A stretch of DNA of 64,000 nt from Curvibacter sp. Its GTDB lineage: Bacteria; Pseudomonadota; Gammaproteobacteria; Burkholderiales; Burkholderiaceae_C. The notes beneath the pieces were generated by a model that saw only the letters and a program-made list of their open reading frames with translations, had not been told where the DNA came from and did no database searches. The stretch's first letter is position 1. The number at the start of each line of letters is the position of its first letter. Positions 17,682 to 26,782 of this stretch are shown in pieces. Both the position numbers and the translations under genes were made by a program. The stretch spans positions 34,827 through 98,826 of the forward strand of contig REAW01000007.1 in assembly GCA_004293725.1 (NCBI GenBank), read 5' to 3'.

Positions 17682-18628
17682 GCCAACACTCCCTTGAGGT
17701 CTTCCAGACTGGCGGAGTCATACAAAGCCGCGCCGGTCATTTCTGCGTCGATACGTTTCACCATGCCGGCCAGCACTTTGCCGGGGCCGCACTCTACTAA
17801 AGTCAACAGTCCGCGCGCCTTGATAGCTTGCACACACTCCACCCAACGTACCGGACCAAAGGCCTGGCGATACAGAGCGTCGCGAATACGGTCGGCATCC
17901 ACCTCAACGGCCACATCAATATTGTTGATGAGGGCAATCTGGGGCGCTGCAAACTCGATGTCTTCCAGCCGCGCCTTGAGCTTTTCAGCCGCCGGCTTCA
18001 TCAAGCTGGAATGGAACGGGGCCGAGACGGGCAGCAGCAGCGCGCGCTTGGCACCGTTGGCCTTGAGGATTTCGCAAGCCTTGTCCACCGCAGCCTTGCT
18101 ACCGGCAATCACGGTCTGGGCGGCGTCGTTGAAGTTCACGGCCTCCACCACTTCGGTGCTATTGGGGCCGAACGCCGCCGTCGCCTCTGCGCAACCCGCT
18201 ATCACTTTAGTCGCTTCCATGCCAAGGATGGCCGCCATGGCGCCCACGCCCACAGGCACCGCTTCCTGCATGGCCTGGGCGCGCAGACGCACCAGGGGCG
18301 CGGCTTGGGCCAGCGTCAGCGAACCGGCGGCCACCAGGGCGGAGTACTCGCCCAGCGAATGACCAGCCACGGCCTGAGGCGCCACGCCGGTCTCGGACAT
18401 CCACACGCGGTAGGCAGCCACACCAGCCACCAGCATTACGGGCTGGGTGTTGGTGGTCAACGCCAGTGCTTCTTTGGGGCCTTCGTGGATCAGCTTGGCC
18501 ACGTCTTCGCTCAAAGCGTCCGACGCTTCGCGCAGGGTTTGTGCCACCACGGGGTGGTCGCCCCAACCGTCCAACATGCCCACGGCTTGGGAGCCTTGGC
18601 CGGGAAAAACTACTGCAAATGGTTTCAT
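17678..18628 (-). CDS. fabD: Malonyl-CoA:ACP transacylase FabD
   Basis: FabD loads malonate from malonyl-CoA onto ACP. The 316-residue protein has the oxyanion glutamine motif F-P-G-Q-G-S-Q near residue 8, the catalytic serine in G-H-S-L-G-E-Y, an R-A-Q-A-M-Q-E-A segment and the catalytic His in V-S-A-P-F-H-S. The ATG at 18628 gives the family N-terminus; an upstream start would add four residues. It follows fabH by 52 bases and overlaps fabG. Confidence 0.96.
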   Translation of the reverse strand: MKPFAVVFPGQGSQAVGMLDGWGDHPVVAQTLREASDALSEDVAKLIHEGPKEALALTTNTQPVMLVAGVAAYRVWMSETGVAPQAVAGHSLGEYSALVAAGSLTLAQAAPLVRLRAQAMQEAVPVGVGAMAAILGMEATKVIAGCAEATAAFGPNSTEVVEAVNFNDAAQTVIAGSKAAVDKACEILKANGAKRALLLPVSAPFHSSLMKPAAEKLKARLEDIEFAAPQIALINNIDVAVEVDADRIRDALYRQAFGPVRWVECVQAIKARGLLTLVECGPGKVLAGMVKRIDAEMTGAALYDSASLEDLKGVLA

Positions 18629-18680
18629 AAAGATTAGCAATGAAATAGGGCGTTAGCCCACATGGAATATGCGGAAGTAG

Positions 18681-19658
18681 CTACAAAGTCAGGAGCACAG
18701 CGCCCCAGGTGAAACCACCGCCCACACCTTCGAGCATCAGCGTGTGGCCTGGCTTGACCTGACCTGCACGCACCGCCGCGTCCAGCGCCAGCGGAATCGA
18801 GGCCGCCGAAGTATTGCCATGCTGGTCCACCGTTACCACCACTTTTTCCATGGGAAGTTTCAGTTTTTTGGCAGTACTCTGCATGATGCGGATGTTCGCT
18901 TGGTGGGGAATCAACCAGTCGATGTCGGCCTCGGTCTTACGGGCCTTGGCCAGTGTGGCACGGGCGGCGCTTTCCAGCACGCCAACTGCCAGCTTGAAAA
19001 CCGCTTGTCCATCCATCTTTAAGAGAGGGTCGCCCAAGATGTGTCCATTGGCCACATGGCCCGGCACACACAAAATACCCACGTGCTTGCCATCGGCATG
19101 CAAATCACTGGCCAAAATGCCGGGAATGTCCGAGGCTTCGAGCACGACGGCACCTGCACCATCGCCAAATAACACGCAGGTGGTGCGATCGTTAAAGTCC
19201 AACAGGCGGGAGAACACTTCGGCCCCTACCACCAGCGCCTTGTTGGCGGCGCCGGACTGGATCATGGCGTCGGCGACGGTCAGCGCATAGACAAAGCCGC
19301 TGCACACGGCTTGCACGTCAAACGCCGCACCACCGTTGGCGCCCAGTTTGTTCTGCAAGATACAGGCAGTCGAAGGAAACACCATGTCCGGGGTGGACGT
19401 GGCGACAATAATCAAATCAATGTCTTGGGCTTGCAGGCCAGCGGCTTGCAGCGCTCTTTTGCAGGCCTCCAAGGCCAAGTCGCTGCTATAGACACCATCG
19501 GCTACAAAGTGGCGAGCCCGTATACCGGTGCGCTCGACGATCCACTCATCCGAAGTTTCAACCCCCTTGGTCGCCAATTCGGCGACCAAGTCGGCGTTAC
19601 TCAAGCGGCGGGGAGGCAGGTAACTGCCGGTGCCAGTGATTCGCGAATATCGTCTCAT
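18681..19658 (-). CDS. fabH: 3-oxoacyl-ACP synthase III FabH
   Basis: FabH initiates fatty-acid synthesis by condensing acetyl-CoA with malonyl-ACP. The 325-residue protein has the catalytic Cys in [11 protein letters not shown], His in P-H-Q-A-N-I-R-I and Asn in [10 protein letters not shown]. It begins [13 protein letters not shown]. The ATG at 19658 is chosen by family length; a GTG six codons upstream is possible. It lies 27 bases downstream of plsX. Confidence 0.96.
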   Translation of the reverse strand: MRRYSRITGTGSYLPPRRLSNADLVAELATKGVETSDEWIVERTGIRARHFVADGVYSSDLALEACKRALQAAGLQAQDIDLIIVATSTPDMVFPSTACILQNKLGANGGAAFDVQAVCSGFVYALTVADAMIQSGAANKALVVGAEVFSRLLDFNDRTTCVLFGDGAGAVVLEASDIPGILASDLHADGKHVGILCVPGHVANGHILGDPLLKMDGQAVFKLAVGVLESAARATLAKARKTEADIDWLIPHQANIRIMQSTAKKLKLPMEKVVVTVDQHGNTSAASIPLALDAAVRAGQVKPGHTLMLEGVGGGFTWGAVLLTL

Positions 19659-19685
19659 GGGTGGTATGGCGTGCACCCGTTCAGG

Positions 19686-20711
19686 TTATGGCGTTGCATC
19701 AGACGCAGCCAACAAAGGGGCTGCATGGGCAATGCGAACCTGAACGCGGTCCAGCAAGTTGTTTCGGGCTGCATCATACGCCCGGTTTATGGCGTTGCTG
19801 AAAGCCAGCACATCGGCCGAACCATGGCTCTTGAACACCAGGCCACGCAGCCCCAAGAGCGCTGCGCCGTTGTATCGCCGGTGGTCAACACGATTTTTAA
19901 GCGCTTTTAGAACCGTGTAAGCCGCAATAGCAGCCATTTTTGTAAAAACACTCTTGGAAAACTCGGCTTTGAGGAAGTTTCCGATCATGGAAGCAAGGCC
20001 TTCGCTGGTCTTGAGAGCCACATTTCCGACAAAACCATCACACACCACAATCTCGGCCGTTCCTTTAAAGATATCGTTGCCTTCGACATTTCCCACAAAG
20101 TTCAAATCACCCGACTTAGATGCATTTCGCAGCAATTCGCCAGCTTTTTTAATCACTTCGTTACCTTTGATCACCTCCTCCCCAATGTTGAGCAAGCCTA
20201 CGGAAGGCGACTCTTGATTGGTGAGCACCGATACCAGCGCCGAACCCATGACCGCGAACTGCAGCAAATGTTCCGCTGTGCAATCGACATTGGCGCCCAA
20301 GTCAAGCACCGTAGTGGCGCCCCCAGTGGCATTGGGAATCTGACCCGCAATGGCGGGACGCTCAATGCCATCCATGGTTTTGAGGATGTACCGGGAAATT
20401 GCCATCAGCGCCCCTGTATTGCCCGCTGAGACGGCCGCTTGGGCGACCCCATCTTTAACTTGCTGGATTGCCACGCGCATCGAAGAATCCTTCTTCTTGC
20501 GCAGGGCAACCTCCAGCGGATCGTCCATAGTGACGACTTCGGAAGCCGCAATTAGCGTGGCACGGGGGTGCGAGAAGCCTTTCAGTGCCTCAGGCAACCC
20601 AACCAGTACCAGCGCAGCTTCGGGATGCTCGTCCAGAAACTGGATGCAGGCGGGCAAGGTAACCTGGGGCCCATGATCTCCCCCCATGCAATCGACAGCA
20701 ACAGTAATCAT
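19686..20711 (-). CDS. plsX: Phosphate acyltransferase PlsX
   Basis: PlsX makes acyl-phosphate from acyl-ACP, the acyl donor for PlsY in phospholipid synthesis. The 341-residue protein starts [14 protein letters not shown] and has [10 protein letters not shown] near 95, L-D-L-G-A-N-V-D-C near 135 and [13 protein letters not shown] near 225. All are hallmarks of the family. It leads the fab genes. A strong hairpin lies 59 bases upstream, between it and rpmF. Confidence 0.96.
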   Translation of the reverse strand: MITVAVDCMGGDHGPQVTLPACIQFLDEHPEAALVLVGLPEALKGFSHPRATLIAASEVVTMDDPLEVALRKKKDSSMRVAIQQVKDGVAQAAVSAGNTGALMAISRYILKTMDGIERPAIAGQIPNATGGATTVLDLGANVDCTAEHLLQFAVMGSALVSVLTNQESPSVGLLNIGEEVIKGNEVIKKAGELLRNASKSGDLNFVGNVEGNDIFKGTAEIVVCDGFVGNVALKTSEGLASMIGNFLKAEFSKSVFTKMAAIAAYTVLKALKNRVDHRRYNGAALLGLRGLVFKSHGSADVLAFSNAINRAYDAARNNLLDRVQVRIAHAAPLLAASDATP

Positions 20712-20770
20712 GCGTTCATCATTCCAGCGACAGCGAAGTCAAACATCCGAATATAGATGCCAAAAATGAC

Positions 20771-20810
20771 AAAAGCCCGTCGCTACAAAAACTGTAGCTT
20801 CCGGGCTTTT
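20771..20810. terminator. Intrinsic terminator between rpmF and plsX
   Basis: AAAAGCCCG-tc-GCTACA, a five-base loop, TGTAGC-tt-CCGGGCTTTT forms a long stem with A and T runs on both sides. It could therefore terminate in either direction. It lies 15 bases beyond the rpmF stop and would separate yceD-rpmF from plsX-fab, unlike the co-transcribed rpmF-plsX arrangement of E. coli. Confidence 0.8.
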
Positions 20811-20825
20811 GGAGATTCAGGGGAA

Positions 20826-21008
20826 TCAGGCTTCTGACTTGGTCTTCAGCACCTTGCGACCACGGTAAAAACCGGTGGGGCTGATGTGGTGACGCAGGTG
20901 GGTTTCACCAGTGGTGGACTCCACAGCGATGCCAGGAACAACCAGAGCATTGTGCGAGCGGTGCATACCGCGCTTGGAAGGTGATTTCTTGTTTTGTTGA
21001 ACGGCCAT
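20826..21008 (-). CDS. rpmF: 50S ribosomal protein L32
   Basis: L32 is a small zinc-ribbon-type protein of the large subunit. The 60-residue product begins [19 protein letters not shown] and contains [11 protein letters not shown]. The zinc cysteines present in some L32 proteins are absent, so this is the cysteine-free form common in proteobacteria. A GGAGC ribosome site precedes the ATG. It follows yceD and is followed by a strong terminator. Confidence 0.97.
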   Translation of the reverse strand: MAVQQNKKSPSKRGMHRSHNALVVPGIAVESTTGETHLRHHISPTGFYRGRKVLKTKSEA

Positions 21009-21118
21009 GGTCGGCTCCTGAGCAAAAGTGCTGCACAGGGTGTGGCAACACGGTTTAGGTTGGTAAAACGCGGCGGATTTGCGCGCGAAGCCTCGGATTA
21101 TAGCCCAAAGCTGGCCCC

Positions 21119-21667
21119 TCAGCCAAGCCCCTTGTCTTTGAGCTGTAGAAGCGCTGCAAACGGATTGGGCTTTTCTTGTGCCGTTTCATCAAAATCTGAG
21201 TCCGCGGCCTCCAGCTTCACCGGTTGGGGGCAGGTCTCGTGCTTGGGCACTGCGGGAATCGACATCAGCAACTCGTCCTCGACCAGGTCCAAAACATTGA
21301 ATTCGCGGCTCAACACCAGCACGTCTTCCTCCGACTCCTCGTCCTCGATCTCGGCCAAAGCCTCGGTTGCAACAAAACGGAAGTTTCGCGCGAAGTCGAT
21401 TTCGACGTCTACCGGCGTCAGGCAACGCTGGCAGGTCATTGCCAAAGTGGTTTTTCCTGTCAGGTGGATCCAAGACTCATCCACGCCGGCCGCATCCGCA
21501 CGAATAGAGCCTTGGGCATCAAACTGCACAGCATTTGCCTCCTGCGCGGACAGGGATTCTTCGCGCAAGCGCGGCATTTGAACCAGAGGTAACTGACCCG
21601 CCAAACGCCCCTCACTCTTGGCGAAGGTCAGGATGTTCAGGCTTTTGGCTGAATATTCATGTGTCAT
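21119..21667 (-). CDS. yceD: YceD family protein (DUF177), 23S rRNA accumulation protein
   Basis: YceD proteins are encoded next to rpmF across bacteria and are needed for normal 23S rRNA accumulation in E. coli and plants. The 182-residue protein has the conserved central C-Q-R-C-L motif (near 85) and an acidic stretch [10 protein letters not shown] near 125. The second conserved motif, [13 protein letters not shown], follows, then H-E-T-C-P. The ATG at 21667 is the family start and lies only 25 bases from the divergent maf start, so the two promoters must overlap the genes. Confidence 0.93.
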   Translation of the reverse strand: MTHEYSAKSLNILTFAKSEGRLAGQLPLVQMPRLREESLSAQEANAVQFDAQGSIRADAAGVDESWIHLTGKTTLAMTCQRCLTPVDVEIDFARNFRFVATEALAEIEDEESEEDVLVLSREFNVLDLVEDELLMSIPAVPKHETCPQPVKLEAADSDFDETAQEKPNPFAALLQLKDKGLG

Positions 21668-21692
21668 GGGCGCAGTGTAAGAGAATCGCCCC

Positions 21693-22295
21693 ATGCACGA
21701 CTCCCCCCCCCGAAAACTCATCCTAGGTTCGACCTCAGCCTACCGCCGCGAACTGCTACAACGCCTGCGGGTACCTTTTGCCGTAGCCGCCCCTGATGTG
21801 GACGAAACCCCTCTGCCCGGCGAAACACCACTGGCACTGGCTTCGAGACTGGCCCTGGCAAAAGCCAATGCCGTAGCCCGTCAATACCCCGACTGCATAG
21901 TGATTGGTTCCGACCAAGTCGCTGATTTGGATGGCGAACCTCTGGGCAAACCCGGTACCCATGAGCGGGCAGTTGCCCAGTTGCAAAGAATGCGGGGCAA
22001 AACGATAGTTTTCCAGACGGCTGTAGCGGTTGTCTGCCAGGCCAGCGGCTTCCAACAGGTGGATGTGGCTCCGGTGCGGGTCGTGTTCCGAGACCTTAGC
22101 GACGCTGAGATTGAAAACTATTTGCGTGCAGAAACCCCATACGACTGCGCTGGCAGCGCCAAGAGCGAAGGCTTGGGCATTGCCCTGCTGGAGTCCATTG
22201 ACAACGACGATCCCAGCGCCTTGGTCGGCCTGCCGTTGATTCGGACCAGCCGGATGCTGCGCGCAGCCGGCATTGCCCTGCTGGGACCTGTATGA
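21693..22295 (+). CDS. Maf/YceF-type nucleotide pyrophosphatase
   Basis: Maf proteins are cytoplasmic nucleotide pyrophosphatases that hydrolyse non-canonical nucleotides; the YceF branch prefers modified GTP. The 200-residue protein has the L-G-S-T-S-x-Y-R-R-E-L-L loop at the start, D-E-T-P near 34, I-G-S-D-Q-V near 70 and the D-C-A-G-S near 150. Codons 4-6 contain nine consecutive C. The ATG is used by default; no strong ribosome site is seen. The stop overlaps the next start as ATGA, forming a two-gene unit divergent from yceD-rpmF. Confidence 0.9.
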   Translation: MHDSPPRKLILGSTSAYRRELLQRLRVPFAVAAPDVDETPLPGETPLALASRLALAKANAVARQYPDCIVIGSDQVADLDGEPLGKPGTHERAVAQLQRMRGKTIVFQTAVAVVCQASGFQQVDVAPVRVVFRDLSDAEIENYLRAETPYDCAGSAKSEGLGIALLESIDNDDPSALVGLPLIRTSRMLRAAGIALLGPV

Positions 22296-23068
22296 CACAG
22301 GCGCCCTCTTTGACCCAAGGCACGCTGTATTTGGTGCCTGCCCCTCTGGACTTTGGCTGCACTACCCAAAGCCCGTTGGACCAGAGCATGCCTGCTCACA
22401 CGCTGGCCGTAGCGGCAGGCCTGCGACACTGGATATGCGAAAACGCCAAAAGCACGCGCGCCTATTTGAAGCGAGTAGACGCGATCCACCCCCTTGGCGT
22501 CCCGATGCAAGAGCTGCAGATTCAGGAGTTGCCGCGCGAAGTGCATAAAAAAGGCGACCACTTGGGTGGCTTTGACGCCAAGCCCCTGCTATCGGCGGCG
22601 CTACAGGGCCACGACATCGGCCTGGTCAGTGAAGCGGGCATGCCCGCAATCGCAGACCCGGGCTCCTCTGTGGTGCGCGCGGCGCATGACCTGAGCCTGC
22701 GCGTGGTGCCGCTGGTGGGACCCGTCTCTTTGCTGCTGGCACTGGCCGCCAGCGGACTCAATGGGCAAAACTTTGCCTTTGTGGGGTATGTACCATCCGA
22801 CCCGGTAGAGCGCACCAAACGCATTCGCGAGCTGGAGTCATTGGCGCTCAAAACCGGTCAGACCCAGCTCTTCATAGAAACACCCTACCGCAACACAGCC
22901 CTCTTGCAGGGTCTGCTGCAAACCCTGCAACACAACACCCGATTAGCCACTTCCAGCGGGTTGACGTTAGATACCGCCAGCACCCACAGCAACTTGGTGA
23001 AGCACTGGAAGCAAGGCGGGTGGGCGTTGGACAACGCGACACCCACCGTGTTCGCCATCGGCCGATAA
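22292..23068 (+). CDS. SAM-dependent methyltransferase of the tetrapyrrole methylase/RsmI family
   Basis: The 258-residue protein has the fold of tetrapyrrole methylases, which includes RsmI, the 2'-O-methyltransferase of 16S C1402. It shows V-S-E-A-G-M-P-A-I-A-D-P-G near 112, matching the RsmI SAM-site motif, and L-V-G-P-V-S-L-L-L-A-L-A-A-S-G-L near 145. The N-terminus L-Y-L-V-P-A-P-L-D differs from canonical RsmI (V-A-T-P-I-G-N-L), so this is a divergent paralogue rather than clear RsmI. It is translationally coupled to maf. The substrate is unknown. Confidence 0.82.
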   Translation: MTQAPSLTQGTLYLVPAPLDFGCTTQSPLDQSMPAHTLAVAAGLRHWICENAKSTRAYLKRVDAIHPLGVPMQELQIQELPREVHKKGDHLGGFDAKPLLSAALQGHDIGLVSEAGMPAIADPGSSVVRAAHDLSLRVVPLVGPVSLLLALAASGLNGQNFAFVGYVPSDPVERTKRIRELESLALKTGQTQLFIETPYRNTALLQGLLQTLQHNTRLATSSGLTLDTASTHSNLVKHWKQGGWALDNATPTVFAIGR

Positions 23069-23081
23069 AATTTAGGCCCCG

Positions 23082-24110
23082 CTAGTGGATGGCAGGCAAA
23101 GAGCGTAACGCGCGCACTGCGCCGTCGCCAATCGACGCGCCAAAGCGCTTCACCAAGCGTTCGGCCACATTGTCCTTGCGGGTGTAGTCAATGATGTCCT
23201 CTGCCTTGACAACCTCGCGTGCCACATAGTCGAGGTTGCCCAATTGGTCTGCCAAGCCCAGTTCAATGGCTTGCTGTCCCGTCCAAAACAAACCACTGAA
23301 CATTTCGGGCGTCTCTTTGAGGCGGGTTCCGCGCCCTTTTTTGACGACCGCAATGAACTGTTGGTGGATTTGGTCCAACATGGCCTGCGTAAAGGCGCGA
23401 TGTTTCTCGTTCTGGGGGCTAAAGGGATCCAGAAACCCCTTGTTTTCACCGGCAGTCATCAAACGACGCTCCACGCCCAGTTTATCCATCAGGCCCGTGA
23501 AGCCAAAACCATCCATAAGCACGCCAATGCTGCCCACGATGCTGGCCTTGTCTACAAAGATCTGGTCTGCCCCCGCGGCGATGTAGTACGCGGCCGATGC
23601 ACACGTCTCTTCCACAACGGCATATACGGGCTTGTTGTATTGGGCCTTCAGGCGCTTGATCTCGTCGTTGATGATTCCTGCCTGCACCGGGCTGCCGCCA
23701 GGCGAATTGATAAGTAGCACTACAGCCTTCGCACCTTCGTCCTCAAACGCGCTACGCATGGCGGCGACTACAAATTCGGCGCTGGCGTCGGCACCCGCCG
23801 CAATCTCGCCTTGAATCGAGACGACCGCAGTGTGGGGGGTGCTGACATCCGTGCTGGTACTGCCTTGCTGCAGGCCCAGCCACAGCACCGCAGACAAGAA
23901 CACCAGCCAGGCAATGCGGATGGCATTGCGCCACCGCCGTGCGGCGCGCTGCTCTACCAGCGCCGCCATGGCCAGTTTTTCCAATGTTGCCCGCTCCCAT
24001 CCGGGCACCGAATTTGCTCCTATATTGGTAGCAGGTTGCGCATAGTCAGTGTGTTCTGGAGGCATATTGGATCCAGAACCTGGAGAAGGAGGGAAAGATG
24101 ATTCAGACAT
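23082..24110 (-). CDS. sppA: Signal peptide peptidase, S49 family (SppA-like)
   Basis: S49 peptidases sit in the inner membrane and degrade cleaved signal peptides. The 342-residue protein has a long Ser/Pro-rich cytoplasmic N-terminus and one membrane helix near residues 65-85 (I-A-W-L-V-F-L-S-A-V-L-W). The periplasmic domain has N-S-P-G-G-S-P-V-Q, the probable catalytic Ser in C-A-S-A-A-Y-Y and the Lys in A-G-E-N-K-G-F. It is the short, single-domain type. The ATG at 24110 lacks a strong ribosome site but sits two bases after the Rieske stop. Confidence 0.88.
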   Translation of the reverse strand: MSESSFPPSPGSGSNMPPEHTDYAQPATNIGANSVPGWERATLEKLAMAALVEQRAARRWRNAIRIAWLVFLSAVLWLGLQQGSTSTDVSTPHTAVVSIQGEIAAGADASAEFVVAAMRSAFEDEGAKAVVLLINSPGGSPVQAGIINDEIKRLKAQYNKPVYAVVEETCASAAYYIAAGADQIFVDKASIVGSIGVLMDGFGFTGLMDKLGVERRLMTAGENKGFLDPFSPQNEKHRAFTQAMLDQIHQQFIAVVKKGRGTRLKETPEMFSGLFWTGQQAIELGLADQLGNLDYVAREVVKAEDIIDYTRKDNVAERLVKRFGASIGDGAVRALRSLPAIH

Positions 24111-24111
24111 A

Positions 24112-24492
24112 TCAAAAGACGACAGGTTGTAAGTTGTGGGCAGTATGCCAGTGCACGACGCCATCCACCTCCGTGAGGGTTATGGAGACTAGGCCACCAC
24201 GGCAAGGGCCCGTGCGGCATTGACCGGTTTGAGGGCTGTACATGGCACCATGGGTCGCACAAATCAACCAGTTGCCCGTCATATCAAAGAAACGGTTGGG
24301 TTGGTAGTCCATTTCCATGGGCACATGGGAGCAACGATTGAGGTAGGCGTATGCCTTGCCGGCATAGCGGATAGCAAATCCATAACAGGTCTGGCCGCAA
24401 TACACCACGTCAAATGGCACGGCGTCACCGCTGTTGACCAAATCAGCACTATTGCAGAGTGCAATGGCTACGCCCGCGGGTCCCAAGGTCAT
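24112..24492 (-). CDS. Rieske [2Fe-2S] ferredoxin-like protein
   Basis: The 126-residue protein carries a Rieske cluster motif, C54-x-H56 and C78-x-x-H81, which ligates a high-potential [2Fe-2S] centre. Stand-alone proteins of this kind can be electron-transfer partners; the true partner here is unknown. There is no signal peptide or membrane anchor, so it should be cytoplasmic. The ATG at 24492 follows a GGAG site. It lies between the HAD phosphatase (11-base gap) and sppA (one base), a grouping found in other Burkholderiales as far as I recall. Confidence 0.88.
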   Translation of the reverse strand: MTLGPAGVAIALCNSADLVNSGDAVPFDVVYCGQTCYGFAIRYAGKAYAYLNRCSHVPMEMDYQPNRFFDMTGNWLICATHGAMYSPQTGQCRTGPCRGGLVSITLTEVDGVVHWHTAHNLQPVVF

Positions 24493-24503
24493 GGCGGTTC
24501 TCC

Positions 24504-25178
24504 TCAGGCGTGCGCCAGCAGCCAAGCGTGCAAATCCGCCACCGAATGCGCAATATGCCTTGGCTGCAATGTTTCAAATGCGTCGGGCTCATGGGCTCCG
24601 TAGCTCACTCCCACGCTTGAACACCCGGCATTGCGTGCCAGTTGCAGGTCGTGGGTGGTGTCGCCAATCATCAGCACACGTTCAGGCGGAACACCGAACT
24701 CGGCCATCAACTCTTGCAGCATGAGCGGATGGGGTTTGCCAGCGGTCTCGTCGGCCGTACGCGAGCCGTCGAACATACCGCGCAGTTCCACCGCGTGCAA
24801 CGCTTCGTTAAGCCCAGTTCGGCTTTTGCCGGTGGCCACCGCCAGCAAATGGCCCGCGGCTTTGAGCGATTCCAACATGGGCAGCACGCCTTCAAACAGG
24901 CTGATGTCGTTTTGGTGCAGCACATAGTGGTGCTTGTAACGTGCACCCAGCAACGGGTATTTGTCTTTGGGCACATCGGGGGCGGCGTGCGCCAGCGCCT
25001 GCATCAGGCCCAACCCAATCACATAGGCAGCATCCTGATCGCTGGGCACGGTGCCGCCTACATCGGCCACTGCGGCCTGGATGCAGCGGGTAATGATGGC
25101 GGTGGAATCGAACAAAGTGCCATCCCAGTCAAAGGCAATGAGGTCAAACTGGCGGGTGCGAGTAGGGGTGGAGGCCAT
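24504..25178 (-). CDS. HAD-superfamily phosphatase, phosphoglycolate-phosphatase-like
   Basis: HAD hydrolases transfer phosphate through an aspartyl intermediate. The 224-residue protein has motif I D-W-D-G-T-L-F-D-S at about residue 16, motif II A-T-G-K-S near 112, the motif III lysine in the K-P-H-P-L region, and motif IV I-G-D-T-T-H-D near 173. The helical cap between motifs I and II fits the Gph/phosphoglycolate subgroup. The substrate cannot be fixed from sequence. It is between rluC (26 bases upstream) and the Rieske gene. Confidence 0.88.
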   Translation of the reverse strand: MASTPTRTRQFDLIAFDWDGTLFDSTAIITRCIQAAVADVGGTVPSDQDAAYVIGLGLMQALAHAAPDVPKDKYPLLGARYKHHYVLHQNDISLFEGVLPMLESLKAAGHLLAVATGKSRTGLNEALHAVELRGMFDGSRTADETAGKPHPLMLQELMAEFGVPPERVLMIGDTTHDLQLARNAGCSSVGVSYGAHEPDAFETLQPRHIAHSVADLHAWLLAHA

Positions 25179-25204
25179 AAAGAAGCAAAGGGGGTTGATC
25201 AAAA

Positions 25205-26287
25205 TCAGGTGGCAGTTGGCACGGCAAACTTCAGAAATTCGGCCAATTCGGGGGGCAACTCGGCAAAAAGCTCGACTTTATTCCCTGTGAGCGGGTGCCG
25301 GCATTGGAAACGCCAAGCGTGCAAAAACATGCGCTTGAGTGTTGCTGGAGCCGAGCCACGCGCCAGTTCCTTGTTCAGATCGAAGTCGCCGTACTTGTCG
25401 TCACCCGCAATGGGCATGCCTTCCGAGGCTAAATGCACACGAATCTGGTGGGTCCGCCCGGTTTTGATGGTCACTTCCAAAAGGGAGTAGCCGCGCTGGC
25501 CGGTCGCATCGGCGACGGGCGGCAGGCCAGAGGAAGCCCGCACCTTTACCAGTGACAAAGAGGGCATGGCATCCGGGTGATCCTTGTCGACCACCTTCAC
25601 GCGGCGCTCACCCGCGTCCGCAGCGCCATCCTTGCTGGCCAAGAGGTACTTGTGCAGGGACTTGTCGAGCACCTTTTTGTTAGTGGGCCATTGCCCGACC
25701 ACCAGCGCGAGATAGGTTTTACCAGTTTCGCGCTCCCGGAATTGATCTTGCAGGTTTTTAAGGGCACTGCGTTTCTTTGCTATTAACAAAATTCCGCTGG
25801 TTTCCCGATCCAGGCGGTGTACCAACTCTAGAAACGTAGCCTGAGGCCTCGCCATGCGCAGTTGCTCGATTACCCCAAAACTGACACCTGAGCCACCATG
25901 CACTGCCACACCGGCCGGCTTATCAATCACCAGAAAAAAGTCGTCCTCGAACAGCACGGTGAACGTTTTGGCAGGTGCCCGGCTGGCCGCCTGCTGCGCC
26001 ACCTGTAGGGCCATGGCTTGGACTTTTTGCTCTACCCGCTCGGAGGTACGCACCGGTGGCAACCGCACCACGTCGCCGATCTCTACCCGTGTATCGGCGC
26101 TGGCGCGGCCCTTGTTCACGCGCACTTCGCCGCTGCGAATGATGCGGTAGACATGGGTTTTGGGCACACCTTTGAGCTCGCGCAGCAGAAAGTTGTCCAG
26201 GCGCTGACCAGCGCTGTCTTCGTCCACCGTCACGGATTTGACTTGCGGCAGGGCTGGGCCTGGATTGCCCTCTATAATGTGTTTCAC
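25205..26287 (-). CDS. rluC: 23S rRNA pseudouridine synthase RluC
   Basis: RluC makes pseudouridines 955, 2504 and 2580 in 23S rRNA. The 360-residue protein has an S4 RNA-binding domain at about 15-75 (R-L-D-N-F-L-L-R-E-L-K-G-V-P-K). The catalytic RluA-family motif H-R-L-D-R-E-T-S-G is near residue 165, and G-R-T-H-Q-I-R-V-H-L-A near 280. The start is a GTG at 26287, but the first 16 residues are not typical and a downstream GTG is possible. The rluC/rne divergent pair matches the E. coli arrangement, which supports RluC over RluD. Confidence 0.9.
   Translation of the reverse strand: MKHIIEGNPGPALPQVKSVTVDEDSAGQRLDNFLLRELKGVPKTHVYRIIRSGEVRVNKGRASADTRVEIGDVVRLPPVRTSERVEQKVQAMALQVAQQAASRAPAKTFTVLFEDDFFLVIDKPAGVAVHGGSGVSFGVIEQLRMARPQATFLELVHRLDRETSGILLIAKKRSALKNLQDQFRERETGKTYLALVVGQWPTNKKVLDKSLHKYLLASKDGAADAGERRVKVVDKDHPDAMPSLSLVKVRASSGLPPVADATGQRGYSLLEVTIKTGRTHQIRVHLASEGMPIAGDDKYGDFDLNKELARGSAPATLKRMFLHAWRFQCRHPLTGNKVELFAELPPELAEFLKFAVPTAT
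26273..26278 (+). promoter_or_regulatory. Candidate -10 element for rne
   Basis: A perfect TATAAT lies on the plus strand inside the first codons of the divergent rluC. Initiation near 26286 would give rne a leader of roughly 495 nt. No good -35 hexamer sits 16-18 bases upstream, so the assignment is tentative. Confidence 0.4.
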
Positions 26288-26782
26288 TAGCGTCGCGTCG
26301 TAAGTGGTTGATTTGTCTGGAGTTTAGTCCACACCCCACAAAACGCGGCGCTGGAAGGTCGATGCCGCCACGCTGACTTGTTTGCAAATCACACGCCACT
26401 TGCCTGTGATGGCCCGCAATCAGCATGGCCAAGCCGACGATTTGAAGCCCTGAAACGGAATACCCCAAATTCGCAAACCCACGGTTTGCGAATGGAATGA
26501 AACGAGATGTTTGTGTTGCTAAGCCTGATGACCTTGTGCCTACGGAGCGTTTTCGCTCCGCTGGGAGGCACATATCGGCCTGCAGCCACTGTAAATCCTG
26601 CGCAACGAGCTATCCTTTTGATAGCAAGTTCACAAACACCCCCCCTCGTCCCCATCCCCGCGCCTACGCTTCGTCACCTCGTGTGACCTGAAGTTCTCCG
26701 GCAATTCCACCTCACTTCAATTCGTCAGTCCGGCACCGTACGCCCATTTTGGGCATGTGCTTATTGAAGAAGGATGCAATCC
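26286..26782 (+). promoter_or_regulatory. Structured rne 5' leader region
   Basis: The 495-base gap between rluC and rne holds no gene. It contains two strong plus-strand hairpins: ATTCGCAAACC-cac-GGTTTGCGAAT (26469-26493, perfect 11 bp), and TGTGCCT-a-CGGAGCG-tttt-CGCTCCG-ctggg-AGGCACA (26535-26572). It also contains one dispersed palindrome copy at 26607. In E. coli the long rne leader binds RNase E and lets the enzyme shorten its own mRNA's life; this leader is placed and structured to do the same (inference). Confidence 0.6.
26607..26634. repeat. Dispersed intergenic palindrome, copy 3
   Basis: The segment GAGCTAT-ccttttg-ATAGCAAGTTCAC carries the AGCTAT/ATAGCA pair of the family seen at 1268, 2716, 41351 and 46036. 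It lies inside the presumed rne leader, so it would be transcribed. Confidence 0.45.
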
